From: Polaribacter huanghezhanensis
GTDB taxonomy: Bacteria > Bacteroidota > Bacteroidia > Flavobacteriales > Flavobacteriaceae
Length of the DNA stretch: 64,000 bases
NCBI RefSeq assembly: GCF_030444335.1
Contig: NZ_CP128595.1
Span: 434,001-498,000, forward strand
Direction of reading: 5' to 3'
The notes under the pieces are model-generated. The model saw only the letters and a program-made list of their open reading frames with translations. It was not told the DNA's origin and did no database searches. The position numbers and the translations under genes are program-made. Of the stretch, positions 34,835 to 46,000 are shown piece after piece (within the stretch, counting starts at the first letter, position 1; every line of letters begins with the position of its first letter).

Positions 34835-36052
34835 ATGAGAAAAAAGAATTTTTTAGCAATCTTATTTCTTTCTGTGTGGATGTTTTCTTACGCTCAAAAC
34901 AATATCAAAAGCGTTCAGCTTAAACCTTTTGGCGCAACTAATTTTGCTGCAATTGTTCCTTTAGGAAAAACACTATTGCTTTCTTTTGATGATTTAGATG
35001 CAGATCAAAAAGCATATTCTTACAAAATACAACACATGGACTCTGATTGGAAACCAAGCAGCATTTCTACCAATCAATATATTGTTGGATTTAACCAAAA
35101 CAGCATTTTAGAATACGAAAATTCTTTTAACACCTTACAAAATTACACACATTATAAAGTTGAAATTCCGAATGAAAACACCAAAATAACTAAAAGCGGA
35201 AATTATCTTATTTCAGTTTTAGACGATGCTCAAAATAGTATTTTCTCGAGAAGATTTACCTTGTACGAAAGCAAGGTTTTAGTTGGTGCTACTGTAGAAA
35301 GGAAAAGAAATACACAAATCACAAATCAGCAACAAATAGTGCATTTTACAATTAATTATAACGCGAACGAAATCAAAAATCCTTCGCAAGAAATTAAAAC
35401 TGTTGTCTTACAAAACAACATCTGGGAAACAGCGATTTCAAATTTAAAACCGCAGTTTTTCAGAAACAATCAATTGGTGTATCAATACTATAATAAGACT
35501 AGCTTTTATAGCGGAAATGAATATCTGAATTTTGATAATAAACAAATAAGAAATAGCACAGTTCAAATTGCACGTGTAGAAAAAAAAGACATTTATAACG
35601 CATATTTATATCCGCAAGAACCCAGAAAACTAAACCCTTATACGTATTTCCCAGACATAAACGGACAGTTTGTCGTCAGAACTACAGAAGGAAACAATCC
35701 GTTTACAGAGGCAGATTATGCAATAGTTCATTTTTCGTTAGATGCTGATGAAATTCCAACAAAAGAAGTTTATGTGTACGGCGCTTTTAACGATTTTAAA
35801 ACAACTCAAGAAAACAAAATGACCTTTAATTCTGAAACAAAAAAGTATGAAGTTTCTATCTTGTTAAAACAAGGGTTTTATAATTACACATTTGCTACAA
35901 AAGGTAAAAACAACACTATAAATACCCACGAAATTAACGGCTCTTTTTATCAAACAGAAAACGAATATACGGTGCTTGTATATTACAAAGCTTTCGGCGA
36001 AAATTACCAGCGCGTTATTGGAGTTGGTAGTGCAACAACACATCAACAATAA
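34835..36052 (+). CDS. Type IX secretion system plug protein (DUF5103 family)
   Basis: A 405-residue exported protein with a signal peptide (cleavage after FSYAQ, about residue 21). Recognisable family blocks are SFDDLDADQKAYSYKIQHMD near 50, VGFNQNSILEYENSFNT, and PRKLNPYTYFPDINGQFVVR near 265, followed by a C-terminal Ig-like part with EVYVYGAFNDF. This is the family now named T9SS plug, which in Flavobacterium johnsoniae closes the lateral opening of the SprA translocon. It is strong evidence that the organism has type IX secretion, although no other core T9SS gene is in the window. It has its own promoter. Confidence 0.88.
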   Translation: MRKKNFLAILFLSVWMFSYAQNNIKSVQLKPFGATNFAAIVPLGKTLLLSFDDLDADQKAYSYKIQHMDSDWKPSSISTNQYIVGFNQNSILEYENSFNTLQNYTHYKVEIPNENTKITKSGNYLISVLDDAQNSIFSRRFTLYESKVLVGATVERKRNTQITNQQQIVHFTINYNANEIKNPSQEIKTVVLQNNIWETAISNLKPQFFRNNQLVYQYYNKTSFYSGNEYLNFDNKQIRNSTVQIARVEKKDIYNAYLYPQEPRKLNPYTYFPDINGQFVVRTTEGNNPFTEADYAIVHFSLDADEIPTKEVYVYGAFNDFKTTQENKMTFNSETKKYEVSILLKQGFYNYTFATKGKNNTINTHEINGSFYQTENEYTVLVYYKAFGENYQRVIGVGSATTHQQ

Positions 36053-36123
36053 TAAAATGCAGTAATTTTTCTCTATTTCTCTAAAGTTCTTATATTTGGT
36101 ACGCTAACTTTTCTGAAAATTGT

Positions 36124-36510
36124 ATGGTACAACAAATTACAAATGGCATAAAAATATCTGTTAAAACAGCATTTAATGGCGTTATTAATAAAGGACTAAA
36201 CTCTTTTAATGCGTTTAGTTATGTTATTAATATCGAAAATGAATCGAGTGATATTGTACAATTACTAGAACGTTTCTGGGAAATATCTGATGCTTTAAAT
36301 GACAAAGAATTTGTTGTTGGCGAAGGCGTTGTAGGGCAACAACCAATCTTAAATCCAAACGAACAATACACCTACCAATCTAATTGTTTTTTACTTGGCG
36401 ATTCGGGCTCTATGAAAGGCACTTTTAAAATGATCAATAAAAAAACAAATACCTTTTTTCAAGTAATCATCCCTACTTTTCAACTATCAACCTCTTCATT
36501 ACTTAACTAA
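36124..36510 (+). CDS. apaG: ApaG family protein
   Basis: A 128-residue ApaG domain (beta-sandwich resembling FN3), starting MVQQITNGIKISVKTAF and containing the family segment LLERFWEISDALN and the glycine loop VVGEGVVGQQPILNPNEQYTYQS. ApaG was linked to Co2+/Mg2+ tolerance in enterobacteria and may bind a pyrophosphate; its job in this group is not established. It ends in a 1-base TAATG overlap with the DUF3667 gene. Confidence 0.93.
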   Translation: MVQQITNGIKISVKTAFNGVINKGLNSFNAFSYVINIENESSDIVQLLERFWEISDALNDKEFVVGEGVVGQQPILNPNEQYTYQSNCFLLGDSGSMKGTFKMINKKTNTFFQVIIPTFQLSTSSLLN

Positions 36511-37637
36511 TGAAAGTACGAATTAGGAAAAAAAGCAATAAACCAGCAAAGATTTTAGACGCTGAGTGTTTTAATTGCGGACATCCTTTTTCTGGTCATG
36601 AAAAATTTTGTCCTGAATGTGGACAAGCAAACAAAGACAAACGCATTACATTTGGTAGTTTTTTACACGAATTTTTTAACGGATTTATTTCTTGGGATTC
36701 CAAATTCTGGACCACTATTGTTCCGCTTTTAACTAAACCAGGCAAAGTTTCTAGAGATTATATTGATGGAAAAAGACAACGTTATGCAAATCCGTTTCGT
36801 TTTTATTTATCAGTTTCTGTACTTTTCTTTTTAATGCTTGGAGCCACAGAAAGTTATGATACATTTAAAGAACTTAGAACAGGAAAAACGACAAAAAACA
36901 AAAGCTTAAATGATCGGTTTAATGATACTTCAAAAACGTTAGACTCTCTAGATTTAAAATCAAATTTAAAGGATGCTTTAAAAGATGTTGACTCCATAAA
37001 AAGAGAAGAAATTTTAAACGCCATTTCTAAAGCAAACTTAGATTCTCTTAAAAATAAATCAACAAGTTCAGGGCATCTCCGAATAGGGACTTTCCCAGAT
37101 GCGAGTAACTACTTTTTCTTTCAAAAAAAACATCCAGAATTAGACATAGAAACCGCATTGGATAGCTTAAAAGCAGAACATACTTTTGTGAATCGTTTTA
37201 TGTATAGTAGGTTTCAAGCTGTTGATAAAATATGGAAAAATGATGAAAATAGAAAGCAATTTACAAAACAAGTAATCTCTTACGTTTCAATTTCTTTATT
37301 TGTTTTATTGCCTTTATTTACGCTCTTTTTAAAACTCTTTTATGCGAGAAGAAAATTTACCTATGTAGAGCATTTAATCTTTGTTTTTCATACTCAAACT
37401 GTTTTCTTCTTATTGCTATCGCTTTTTTATCTTATCAATTATATAAAATACAATGAGTATATAACAACCATCTTTTTGTTGCTCTTTATAATCTACTTGT
37501 TTTTGGCAATGAAACATTTTTACAAACAAGGTTATTTTAAAACCTTTCTAAAATTTATACTCATAAATATAAGCTTTTTCTTTGCTTCTTTATTCGGATT
37601 TGTATTTATAGCGCTAATTGCGTTTGCTTTTTATTAA
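36510..37637 (+). CDS. DUF3667 membrane protein with zinc ribbon
   Basis: A 375-residue protein. The N-terminus is a four-cysteine zinc ribbon (CFNCGHPF ... CPECGQ, about 20-43), directly followed by the conserved block KRITFGSFLHEFFNGF and LTKPGKVSRDYIDGKR of the DUF3667 family. One helix lies near 101-118, and four more cluster at about 253-375 after a charged middle region. Function unknown. It is translationally coupled to apaG and converges on the NRDE gene with a 4-base overlap. Confidence 0.9.
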   Translation: MKVRIRKKSNKPAKILDAECFNCGHPFSGHEKFCPECGQANKDKRITFGSFLHEFFNGFISWDSKFWTTIVPLLTKPGKVSRDYIDGKRQRYANPFRFYLSVSVLFFLMLGATESYDTFKELRTGKTTKNKSLNDRFNDTSKTLDSLDLKSNLKDALKDVDSIKREEILNAISKANLDSLKNKSTSSGHLRIGTFPDASNYFFFQKKHPELDIETALDSLKAEHTFVNRFMYSRFQAVDKIWKNDENRKQFTKQVISYVSISLFVLLPLFTLFLKLFYARRKFTYVEHLIFVFHTQTVFFLLLSLFYLINYIKYNEYITTIFLLLFIIYLFLAMKHFYKQGYFKTFLKFILINISFFFASLFGFVFIALIAFAFY

Positions 37638-38311
37638 CTGATTTTTTCGTAATTCAAGGCGATGTTTTGATCACTTTTTTTAACAGAAGTAATACTAACT
37701 GTTTCAACATAACTACGTTTCATTTTTGGTGAATTTTCTGGAGTTCCGAATTCAGAATTGTGATGAAATTTTAAAATTTCTTCTTGTGTAATTCCCTTTT
37801 GATTTGCCAACCAATCAGCAAACCACCCTTTTCGCAATTCTTTTTCTTGCTGCGTATATAACGTTGATGAAGACCAAATTTTGGGTTCGTTTTTTAATTT
37901 AGAAAAATGTTGTTGTGTTCCGTCCCAAACCAATTCGTATGCTTTTAATTTGGTGTTCCAATCTAACAATACAATTGTAAATGGTTCTATTCCTATAAAA
38001 TCGAAAGTGGTAATATAGTTTTCAAAATCGTCCGATTTTAAAATAGCTTTCACAATAATTCCTCTGCTCATTTTATACAATGCTTCACGTTCGTGAATTT
38101 CAAATCCGCCATTTAACAAACAAACCAATCTGTTTTTATCACTTAAACCAATCCAAGTTCCACCAGCCAATTCATCTTTTGGATAGGTTAGTTTTACACC
38201 ATCTTCAAAATACTCTTTAGGCTCCAAGGTTTTTCTTGATGGTTGCTCATCTCTATTAGAAGTCAATATAAAATCAGATTCACCAATTGGCAAATACGTA
38301 ACTGTACACAT
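37634..38311 (-). CDS. NRDE family protein (TANGO2-like)
   Basis: A 225-residue protein with the family hallmarks: the N-terminal MCTVTYLP (Cys2 exposed after removal of Met, the Ntn-hydrolase-like position), the name-giving NRDE in LTSNRDEQPSRKT (residues 19-22), GGTWIGLSDKNRLVCLLNGG and LLDWN. The fold is Ntn-hydrolase-like; proposed roles of the wider family include haem or acyl-CoA handling, none proven for bacteria. It is a single gene with its end overlapping the DUF3667 gene. Confidence 0.93.
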   Translation of the reverse strand: MCTVTYLPIGESDFILTSNRDEQPSRKTLEPKEYFEDGVKLTYPKDELAGGTWIGLSDKNRLVCLLNGGFEIHEREALYKMSRGIIVKAILKSDDFENYITTFDFIGIEPFTIVLLDWNTKLKAYELVWDGTQQHFSKLKNEPKIWSSSTLYTQQEKELRKGWFADWLANQKGITQEEILKFHHNSEFGTPENSPKMKRSYVETVSITSVKKSDQNIALNYEKIS

Positions 38312-38375
38312 AAATAGTATTTGTTTTTGTTAATTTACAACTGGCTGTCGAGTTCATAAAACTAAAAATAAGTTG

Positions 38376-38383
38376 TAACTTTG
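38376..38383 (+). promoter_or_regulatory. -7 element TAACTTTG upstream of pruA
   Basis: An exact TAnnTTTG match 40 bases before the ATG at 38424. No TTG at the usual -33 spacing. Confidence 0.5.
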
Positions 38384-38423
38384 CACTTCAAAATTAGTCG
38401 ATTAAAACTTAAAATCACACAAA

Positions 38424-40049
38424 ATGGCAAGAGGATTTTTTAAAGTTCCAACAGCAGTAAACGAGCCCGTAAAAGGATATGCTCCAGGATCTCCAGAAAG
38501 AACAGAATTATTAGCAATGTACAAAACAATGTTCAACAGCAATATTGATGTACCAATGCATATTAATGGTGAAGAAGTAAGAACAGGAAACACTAAAAAT
38601 ATTACTCCGCCACACGATCATAAACATGTAGTTGGTCAATATCATACTGCAGATAAATCGCATGTAGATACGGCAATTTCTACTGCTTTAGCTGCAAGAG
38701 AAGCTTGGTCTTCTGTAAGTTGGATGGAACGCGCTTCTATCTTTTTAAAAGCAGCTGAATTATTAGCAGGACCCTATAGAGCAAAAATGAATGCTGCAAC
38801 CATGATTGCACAATCTAAAAATGTACATCAAGCAGAAATTGATGCAGCTTGTGAAATGATTGATTTTTTCCGTTTTAATGTTCAATACATGACGGATATT
38901 TTTAAAGATCAACCAGATTCTGCACCAGGAATATGGAACAGAGTTGAGTACAGACCTTTAGAAGGATTTGTTTATGCAATTACTCCGTTTAACTTTACTT
39001 CTATTGCTGCAAACTTACCAGCAGCAGCAGCTTTAATGGGAAATGTGGTGGTTTGGAAACCTTCTGATCATCAAGCATATTCTGCACAAGTAATTGTAGA
39101 TTTATTTAAAGAAGCTGGTTTACCAGACGGCGTAATTAACGTTGTTTATGGAGATCCTGTGATGATTACGGACACTGTTTTAGCTTCTCCAGATTTTGCT
39201 GGATTACACTTTACAGGATCTACACATGTTTTCAAAAATTTATGGAAACAAATCGGAAACAACATCAATATTTACAAAACATATCCAAGAATTGTTGGAG
39301 AAACTGGTGGAAAAGATTTTATCTGGGCACACAATTCTTCAAATCCGTTACAAGTTGCAACTGCAATTACAAGAGGTTCTTTTGAATATCAAGGACAAAA
39401 ATGTTCTGCTGCTTCAAGAGCGTATATTCCTGCTTCCATGTGGGCAGAAGTAAAAGGGCATTTAATTGCACAAGCAAGTGAAATAAAAATGGGTTCTCCA
39501 GAAGATCCATCAAATTACGTTAACGCAGTAATTCACGAAGGTTCTTTTGATAAAATTGCAAGTTTCTTAGACGCTGCAAAAAAGGATGCGGATGCAGAAA
39601 TCATTATTGGTGGTGGTCACGATAAATCTGTTGGATACTTTATTGAGCCAACTGTTATTGTAGCAAAATCGCCAACGTATAAAACAATGTGTACGGAGTT
39701 ATTCGGTCCTGTAATGACAATCTACGTTTATGAAGATGCAGCATGGGAATCTTCTTTAAAATTAGTGGATGAATCTACAGAATATGCATTAACTGGAGCC
39801 ATTTTTTCTACAGATAGATATATTGTTGAAAAAGCTTCTAAAGCGTTAGAAAACGCTGCTGGAAACTTTTACATCAATGACAAACCAACTGGTGCTGTTG
39901 TTGGTCAACAACCATTTGGTGGAGCAAGAGCTTCCGGAACAAATGACAAAGCTGGTTCTGCACAAAACTTATTACGTTGGACATCTGTTCGCTTAATCAA
40001 AGAAACATTTGTAACTCCACAAGATTATAAATATTCGTATTTAGGATAA
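38424..40049 (+). CDS. pruA: L-glutamate gamma-semialdehyde dehydrogenase
   Basis: A 541-residue aldehyde dehydrogenase of the delta-1-pyrroline-5-carboxylate type, the second step of proline breakdown to glutamate. The active-site cysteine is C327 in YQGQKCSAASRAYIP and the general base is in VGETGGKDF (about 292-300); ITPFNFTSIAANLP and HFTGSTHVFKNLW are the NAD-binding blocks. The type found in eukaryotes and Bacteroidota has this length and no fused proline dehydrogenase. It is a stand-alone unit with its own -7 element and a 30-base palindromic terminator. Confidence 0.97.
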   Translation: MARGFFKVPTAVNEPVKGYAPGSPERTELLAMYKTMFNSNIDVPMHINGEEVRTGNTKNITPPHDHKHVVGQYHTADKSHVDTAISTALAAREAWSSVSWMERASIFLKAAELLAGPYRAKMNAATMIAQSKNVHQAEIDAACEMIDFFRFNVQYMTDIFKDQPDSAPGIWNRVEYRPLEGFVYAITPFNFTSIAANLPAAAALMGNVVVWKPSDHQAYSAQVIVDLFKEAGLPDGVINVVYGDPVMITDTVLASPDFAGLHFTGSTHVFKNLWKQIGNNINIYKTYPRIVGETGGKDFIWAHNSSNPLQVATAITRGSFEYQGQKCSAASRAYIPASMWAEVKGHLIAQASEIKMGSPEDPSNYVNAVIHEGSFDKIASFLDAAKKDADAEIIIGGGHDKSVGYFIEPTVIVAKSPTYKTMCTELFGPVMTIYVYEDAAWESSLKLVDESTEYALTGAIFSTDRYIVEKASKALENAAGNFYINDKPTGAVVGQQPFGGARASGTNDKAGSAQNLLRWTSVRLIKETFVTPQDYKYSYLG

Positions 40050-40071
40050 GAATAAAATAAAAATTCTATTT

Positions 40072-40106
40072 AAAACCTCATCAAATATTTGATGAGGTTT
40101 TTTTTA
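40072..40106 (+). terminator. Rho-independent terminator after pruA
   Basis: A perfect palindrome, AAAACCTCATCAAAT and its complement, followed by a T run, 23 bases after the stop. Confidence 0.9.
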
Positions 40107-40200
40107 CCATAAAATCCAATCATCTCTTTAACATTATTGAATCTCAATATTTTGTATATTTATCGACATCGAAAAATAATATATACAAACAACCAAAATA

Positions 40201-43035
40201 ATGATTAAAAAAATTCTATTTGTTGCTTTTGCAATTATACTAGTCGCCTGTAACACAAATAAAAAAGAAAAAGAAACTTCCTTAAATGTTCCTTTTCAAA
40301 AATTTGAATTAAAAAATGGATTACAAGTTGTAATGCATATCGACAAGTCTGACCCTGTTGTTGCCGTTGAATTAATGGCACATGTAGGTTCGGCAAGAGA
40401 AATTGCAGGAAGAACAGGTTTTGCACATTTATTTGAACATTTATTATTCTTAGAATCAGAAAATTTAGGAAAAGGCGGATTGGATAAAATGACTGCTAGA
40501 ATTGGTGGTTCTGGAGCAAATGGATCAACATCAAGAGACCGAACAAATTACCTGCAAACGGTTCCAAACGATGCTTTAGAAAAAATGATTTGGGCAGAAG
40601 CAGACAAATTAGGTTGGTTTATCAATACGGTAACAGACCCTGTGCTGGCAAAAGAAAAGCAAGTTGTAAAAAACGAAAAAAGACAGAGTTACGACAACAG
40701 ACCTTATGGGCACAATCAAGTAATTATTGACCGTAATTTATATCCAAAAAATCATCCATATAATTGGCAAGTAATTGGTTCTTTAGAAGATTTACAAAAC
40801 GCAAAATTAGAAGATGTAAAAACGTTCTTTAAAAAATGGTATGTTCCTAATAATGCTACATTGGTGTTGTCTGGTGATTTTGATCCTGTGCAAGCAAAAA
40901 AATGGGTTGAAAAATATTTTGATGAAATTCCGAGAGGAGACGAAATTACTCCGTTAGAAAAAAGACCTGGAGTTGTTAAAGAAACGAAATTATTATATTA
41001 CGAAGATAATTTTGCAAGATTACCAATGTTAACATTCGCTTGGCCAACAGTAGAATTATACAACAAAGATTCATATGCTTTAAATATTTTAACGCAATAT
41101 TTATCACAAGGAAAAAAAGCTCCCTTAAACCAAGTGTTGGTTGATGATTTAAAATTAACGTCATCAACTTCTATGTATAACAGGAGTTCAGAATTGGCAG
41201 GGCAAACTCAATTGGGAGTTCGTGGTTTTGCAAATGTAGATTTGAATGAAATCAATAACGGGATACAAAAAGCTTTTGAAAAATTTGAAAAAGAAGGCAT
41301 TTCAGACAAAGATTTAAACAGAATAAAAGCAGGTTTAGAAACTCGTTTTTACAGCAGCTTATCGAGTGTTTTAGGAAAAGGAACTAGTTTAGCTTCTTTT
41401 AATACGTATGCAAACGATCCTGGTTTTATCAATAAAGAAATCAATTATACGTTAGGTGTTACTAAAGAGGATGTAATGCGTGTTTACAATACATACATTA
41501 AAAACAAAAACTTTATCGCAACTAGTTTTGTACCAAAGGGAATGGAAAAATTAGCCCTCAAAAATTCTAAAGAAGCCATTATAAAAGAGGAAAAAATTGT
41601 TCAAGGAGCTGAAGAAAATTTCGATCCAAAAATTGCTGCGAAATACAAAAAAACACCTTCAACTTTTGATAGATCTATAGAACCTCCTTATGGTAAATCT
41701 CCAGAATTATCAGTTCCTACCGTTTGGAAAAATGAATTATCAAACGGAATTAAAGTCTTCGGAATTGAAAACAGCGAAGTTCCTTTAGTGCAATTTAATT
41801 TGGTAATTGACGGTGGTCAGTTATTAGAAAAAATGGACAAATTAGGTGTTGCAAACTTAACGGCTAGTTTAATGAATAGAGGAACAAAAAACAAAACAGT
41901 TGCTCAATTAGAGGAAGCAATTCAAGAGTTAGGAGCTTTTATTAGAGTTTCTTCATCTACCGAAAATATTACAATTAGCGGAACAACGTTGGCTAAAAAC
42001 TATTCAAAAACAGTTGCGCTTATTGAAGAAATGTTGTTAGAACCTCGTTGGGATGAAACTGAGTTTGAATTGCTAAAAAAATCTGTAGTTGGTAATTTAC
42101 GTCAGCAAAAAGCAAGTCCAACAACAATTGCAAACAATGTGTATAACGAATTGATTTACGGTAAAGACAATATCCGTTCTAAAAATACTTTAGGAACTAT
42201 AGAATCTGTTGACAATAGTACGTTAGACGATTTAAAATCATTTTACACAAATTACATTTCTCCATCAGTTGCTAAAATGCATATTGTTGGTGATATTAAA
42301 AGAGACGATGTTTTGGCGTCTTTATCTAATTTAAATGCAAAATGGGAATCAAAAAATGTTGAAATCCCTATTTACAAAACTCCAGAAGCACCCAATAAAC
42401 CAACCGTTTATTTTTATGATGTTCCGAATGCAAAACAATCTGTAATTAATTTTGGAGCGCCTGCTTTGGCTGCAACGGATAAAGATTTTTATCCTGCAAC
42501 GGTAATGAATTATATTCTTGGTGGCGGTGGATTTGCTTCTCAATTAACACAAGAATTAAGAGAAGGAAAAGGATATACATACGGAATATATTCAGGTTTC
42601 TCTGGAACAAAAGCTGTTGGTCCATTTACAATTTCTAGTAGAGTTAGAACCAATGTCACCTTAGAATCTGCTCAGTTGGTTAAGAAAATCATCACTGATT
42701 ATCCTAAAAATTATTCTGAAAAAGATTTGGCAACAACCAAAGGTTTTTTAATTAAAAGTAATGCACGTAGATTTGAAACAATGTATGCAAAATTAAACAT
42801 GCTTCAAAACATGAGTGCTTATGGTTTTAGCTCTGATTACATAAAAGACAGAGAAAAAATTGTAACCGAAATGACGATTGAAAAAATTCAGGAATTGTCT
42901 AGAAAATATGTAAATCCAAATAAAATGATTTGGCTTTTTGTAGGTGATGCAGAAACGCAATTAGACAGATTAAACGAATTAGGTTTCGGACAACCAGTGC
43001 TATTAAATAAGACTAAAGAAAAAATCAAACATTAA
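40201..43035 (+). CDS. M16 family metallopeptidase, lipoprotein
   Basis: A 944-residue two-repeat M16 (pitrilysin-like) zinc peptidase with a lipoprotein signal (ILVAC, Cys17). The inverted zinc motif HxxEH is H76-L-F-E-H80 in the N-terminal half, with a downstream glutamate in VKNEKRQSYDNR as likely third ligand. The C-terminal half (from about 500) repeats the fold without zinc residues and carries the R/Y-type substrate segment (GGGGFASQLTQELREGKGYTYG). It should degrade peptides in the periplasm. A tricorn-like peptidase gene follows after 5 bases, suggesting one peptide-degrading operon. Confidence 0.95.
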   Translation: MIKKILFVAFAIILVACNTNKKEKETSLNVPFQKFELKNGLQVVMHIDKSDPVVAVELMAHVGSAREIAGRTGFAHLFEHLLFLESENLGKGGLDKMTARIGGSGANGSTSRDRTNYLQTVPNDALEKMIWAEADKLGWFINTVTDPVLAKEKQVVKNEKRQSYDNRPYGHNQVIIDRNLYPKNHPYNWQVIGSLEDLQNAKLEDVKTFFKKWYVPNNATLVLSGDFDPVQAKKWVEKYFDEIPRGDEITPLEKRPGVVKETKLLYYEDNFARLPMLTFAWPTVELYNKDSYALNILTQYLSQGKKAPLNQVLVDDLKLTSSTSMYNRSSELAGQTQLGVRGFANVDLNEINNGIQKAFEKFEKEGISDKDLNRIKAGLETRFYSSLSSVLGKGTSLASFNTYANDPGFINKEINYTLGVTKEDVMRVYNTYIKNKNFIATSFVPKGMEKLALKNSKEAIIKEEKIVQGAEENFDPKIAAKYKKTPSTFDRSIEPPYGKSPELSVPTVWKNELSNGIKVFGIENSEVPLVQFNLVIDGGQLLEKMDKLGVANLTASLMNRGTKNKTVAQLEEAIQELGAFIRVSSSTENITISGTTLAKNYSKTVALIEEMLLEPRWDETEFELLKKSVVGNLRQQKASPTTIANNVYNELIYGKDNIRSKNTLGTIESVDNSTLDDLKSFYTNYISPSVAKMHIVGDIKRDDVLASLSNLNAKWESKNVEIPIYKTPEAPNKPTVYFYDVPNAKQSVINFGAPALAATDKDFYPATVMNYILGGGGFASQLTQELREGKGYTYGIYSGFSGTKAVGPFTISSRVRTNVTLESAQLVKKIITDYPKNYSEKDLATTKGFLIKSNARRFETMYAKLNMLQNMSAYGFSSDYIKDREKIVTEMTIEKIQELSRKYVNPNKMIWLFVGDAETQLDRLNELGFGQPVLLNKTKEKIKH

Positions 43036-43040
43036 AAAAT

Positions 43041-46000
43041 ATGAAATTATTCAACAAAACTCTCATCGCTTTTGCATTGTTGTTTTCAACAATTGTTTTA
43101 GCACAAGAAACAAGGCTACTTCGTCAACCAACCATACATGCAAATCAAGTTGCATTTGCCTATGGTGGAGATATTTGGACAACCAATTTATCAACCAATA
43201 TTACAACCAGATTAACAAGTACTGCTGCTATGGAGAGTACTCCACATTTTTCTCCTGACGGAAAATGGATTGCGTTTACATCAAACAGATCTGGTTCTCA
43301 ATCAGTATATATTGTTTCTGTAAATGGTGGTGATGCGAAAAGATTGACTTGGCACACTAGCTCTTCAGTTGCAAGAGGCTTTACAAACGATGGAAAAAAT
43401 GTGCTTTTTGCATCTACTAGAGATACTGCTCCATCTTCTTTTGATCGCTTATATACCGTTTCTGTAAATGGCGGACCAGCAACAAAATTGATGGAACAAT
43501 GGGCAACTTCAGGTTCATATGCTCCAAATGGAAAGCAAATGATTATCGATAGAGTAAGACGTTGGGATGTTGAATGGAGAGATTATCGTGGGGGGCAAAA
43601 TACGCCACTTATCATTGTTGATTTAAAAACCTTGAACGAAACCTTATTGCCAAATAACAAAACCACAGACAGACATCCTATTTGGTTAAATGATGTTGTC
43701 TATTTCCTTTCGGATAGAACGCATACATCAAATGTTTGGTCTTACAACACCAAAACAAAAGCAGTAAATCAAATCACAAAATTTAAAGGAACTGCGGTAA
43801 AATCGTTAAGCGGATCTAAAAACACATTGATTTTTGAGCAAGATGGTTATTTACATACATTAGATTTAAAAAACAATCGTTCAAAACGATTAAAAATTTC
43901 TGTAAAAGGAGATTTTCCTTGGACAGCAACGAAATGGGAAAACGTAAATGATCGTGTAGATTTTGCGAGCATTTCTCCAAACGGAAAAAGAGTTGTGATG
44001 GCTTCTCGCGGTGATATTTTTACAACTCCTGTTGAATTTGGAGATTCTAGAAATATTACACAAACTTCTGGGGTTGCAGATAGAGCGCCAATTTGGTCTC
44101 CAAAAGGAGATGAAATAGCGTGGTTTTCTGATGCAAACGGAAAAAATTACGCATTACATATTACCAATCAAGACGGAACAGCAAAAACAGAAACTATTTC
44201 TATAGGGATTTCTAAAATGGCTTGGGAACCAACGTGGTCTCCAGACGGAAAACACATTGCTTTTGTAGATGATGACACGCGTATTAGAGTCATCAACTTA
44301 GAAAAAAAATCGATCAAAACCATTGACAATGCTGGCAACAATTTAGAACGTGGAAGGATGGGAATTACCTGGTCTCCAGATTCAAATTGGTTAGCTTATT
44401 CAAAATCTGGCGATAATGGCATGAAACAAATTAAAGTTTGGTCATTAGAAACCAATGATGTTACTGCAATTACAGATCCTTTTGCTGATTCATTTTCTCC
44501 TGCTTGGGATTTAGATCACAAACATTTATACTTTTTAGCAAGTACAAGTGTTGCTTTAGGTTCTGGATGGGCAAATACAAGCTCTATGACTGCTAAACCA
44601 AATTATGCGGCGTATGTTATCAATCTTGCAAAAAAAGACGATTCTCCTTTTAAACCAAAAAGTGATGAAGAAAAGGTGAAAGAAGAAAAATCAGACGATA
44701 AAAAAGAAGACAAATCAAAAAGTAAAAAAACTGCAGACAAAAAAGATAAAAAAATTGTGATAGATTTTGATGGAATTGCCCGTAGAATTATGGCACTTCC
44801 TTTACGTGGAAATTACAACAGCATTATTGCGGGTCCAAGTGGATTTGCTTTTATCAGCGAGGGTGCAACTGTACATAAATTTGATTTAAAAAAGTTAAAA
44901 GCGAAAGAATTCGGAAAAGGTTTAAGAATTTATGCAATTTCTACGGATGGTAAACACATGGTTGCCAGAGTTGGAAGAAATTGGAAAGTAACAAGTACTT
45001 CTGCTCCAAATGCCAAAGCTGCAAAAACTTTAAAGCTAGATTTAAACATGAAGCTAAACAGAATTAGCGAATGGAAACAAATGTTTGAAGAAGCTTGGCG
45101 TTACGAACGTGATTATTTTTATGATCCAGGAATGCACGGTAGAGACTGGACTAAAGTCTACAAGCGTTATGCTCCGTTAGTTCCGTTTGTAAAACACAGA
45201 GCAGATTTAAACTATATTTTAGACCAAGTAAACGGAGAATTATCTGTTGGACATAGTTTTGTTGGTGGTGGAGATTTTCCATCAATTGATCGCGCAAAAG
45301 GTGGATTATTAGGTGCAGATTTTACAGCGAGACAAGGAAAATGGCAAATCAAAAGGGTTTACACTTCAGAAAGCTGGAATCCTGGATTGAATGGTCCTTT
45401 AGATCAACCTGGAATGAACATTAAAGCGGGTTATTACTTAGTTGGAATCAACAATCAAGAAATTACAGACAAAGACAATATCTACAAATATTTAGATGGA
45501 ACTTCTGGAAAACAAACTACGTTACACATCAACACAAAACCATCTTTTGAAGACTCTTGGAAAGAAATTGTAAAGCCAATTAGAAGCGAAAACTCTTTAC
45601 GCCAAAGAACTTGGGTTGAAGACAACAGAAGAATGGTTGATAAATTATCTGGCGGAAGATTAGGATATATTTGGGTACCAAATACTGGCGGACCAGGATT
45701 TGTATCGTTCAATAGGTATTATTTTGCACAACAAGATAAAGAAGGCGCTGTAATTGACGAGCGTTTTAATGGCGGTGGATTGTTAGACGATTATATGGTA
45801 GATTTAATGACTCGCAAGCCAAGAGCAGCGCTTACAAATGAAGTTCCGAACGGAAAAGCAATGCGTTTGCCAGCGGGAATTATGGGGCCAAAAGTATTAT
45901 TGATAAATGAACTTGCTGGTTCTGGTGGAGATTTTTTCCCTTGGGTTTTTAGACAACAAAAAGCAGGATTGCTAATTGGCGCTACAACTTGGGGCGGATT

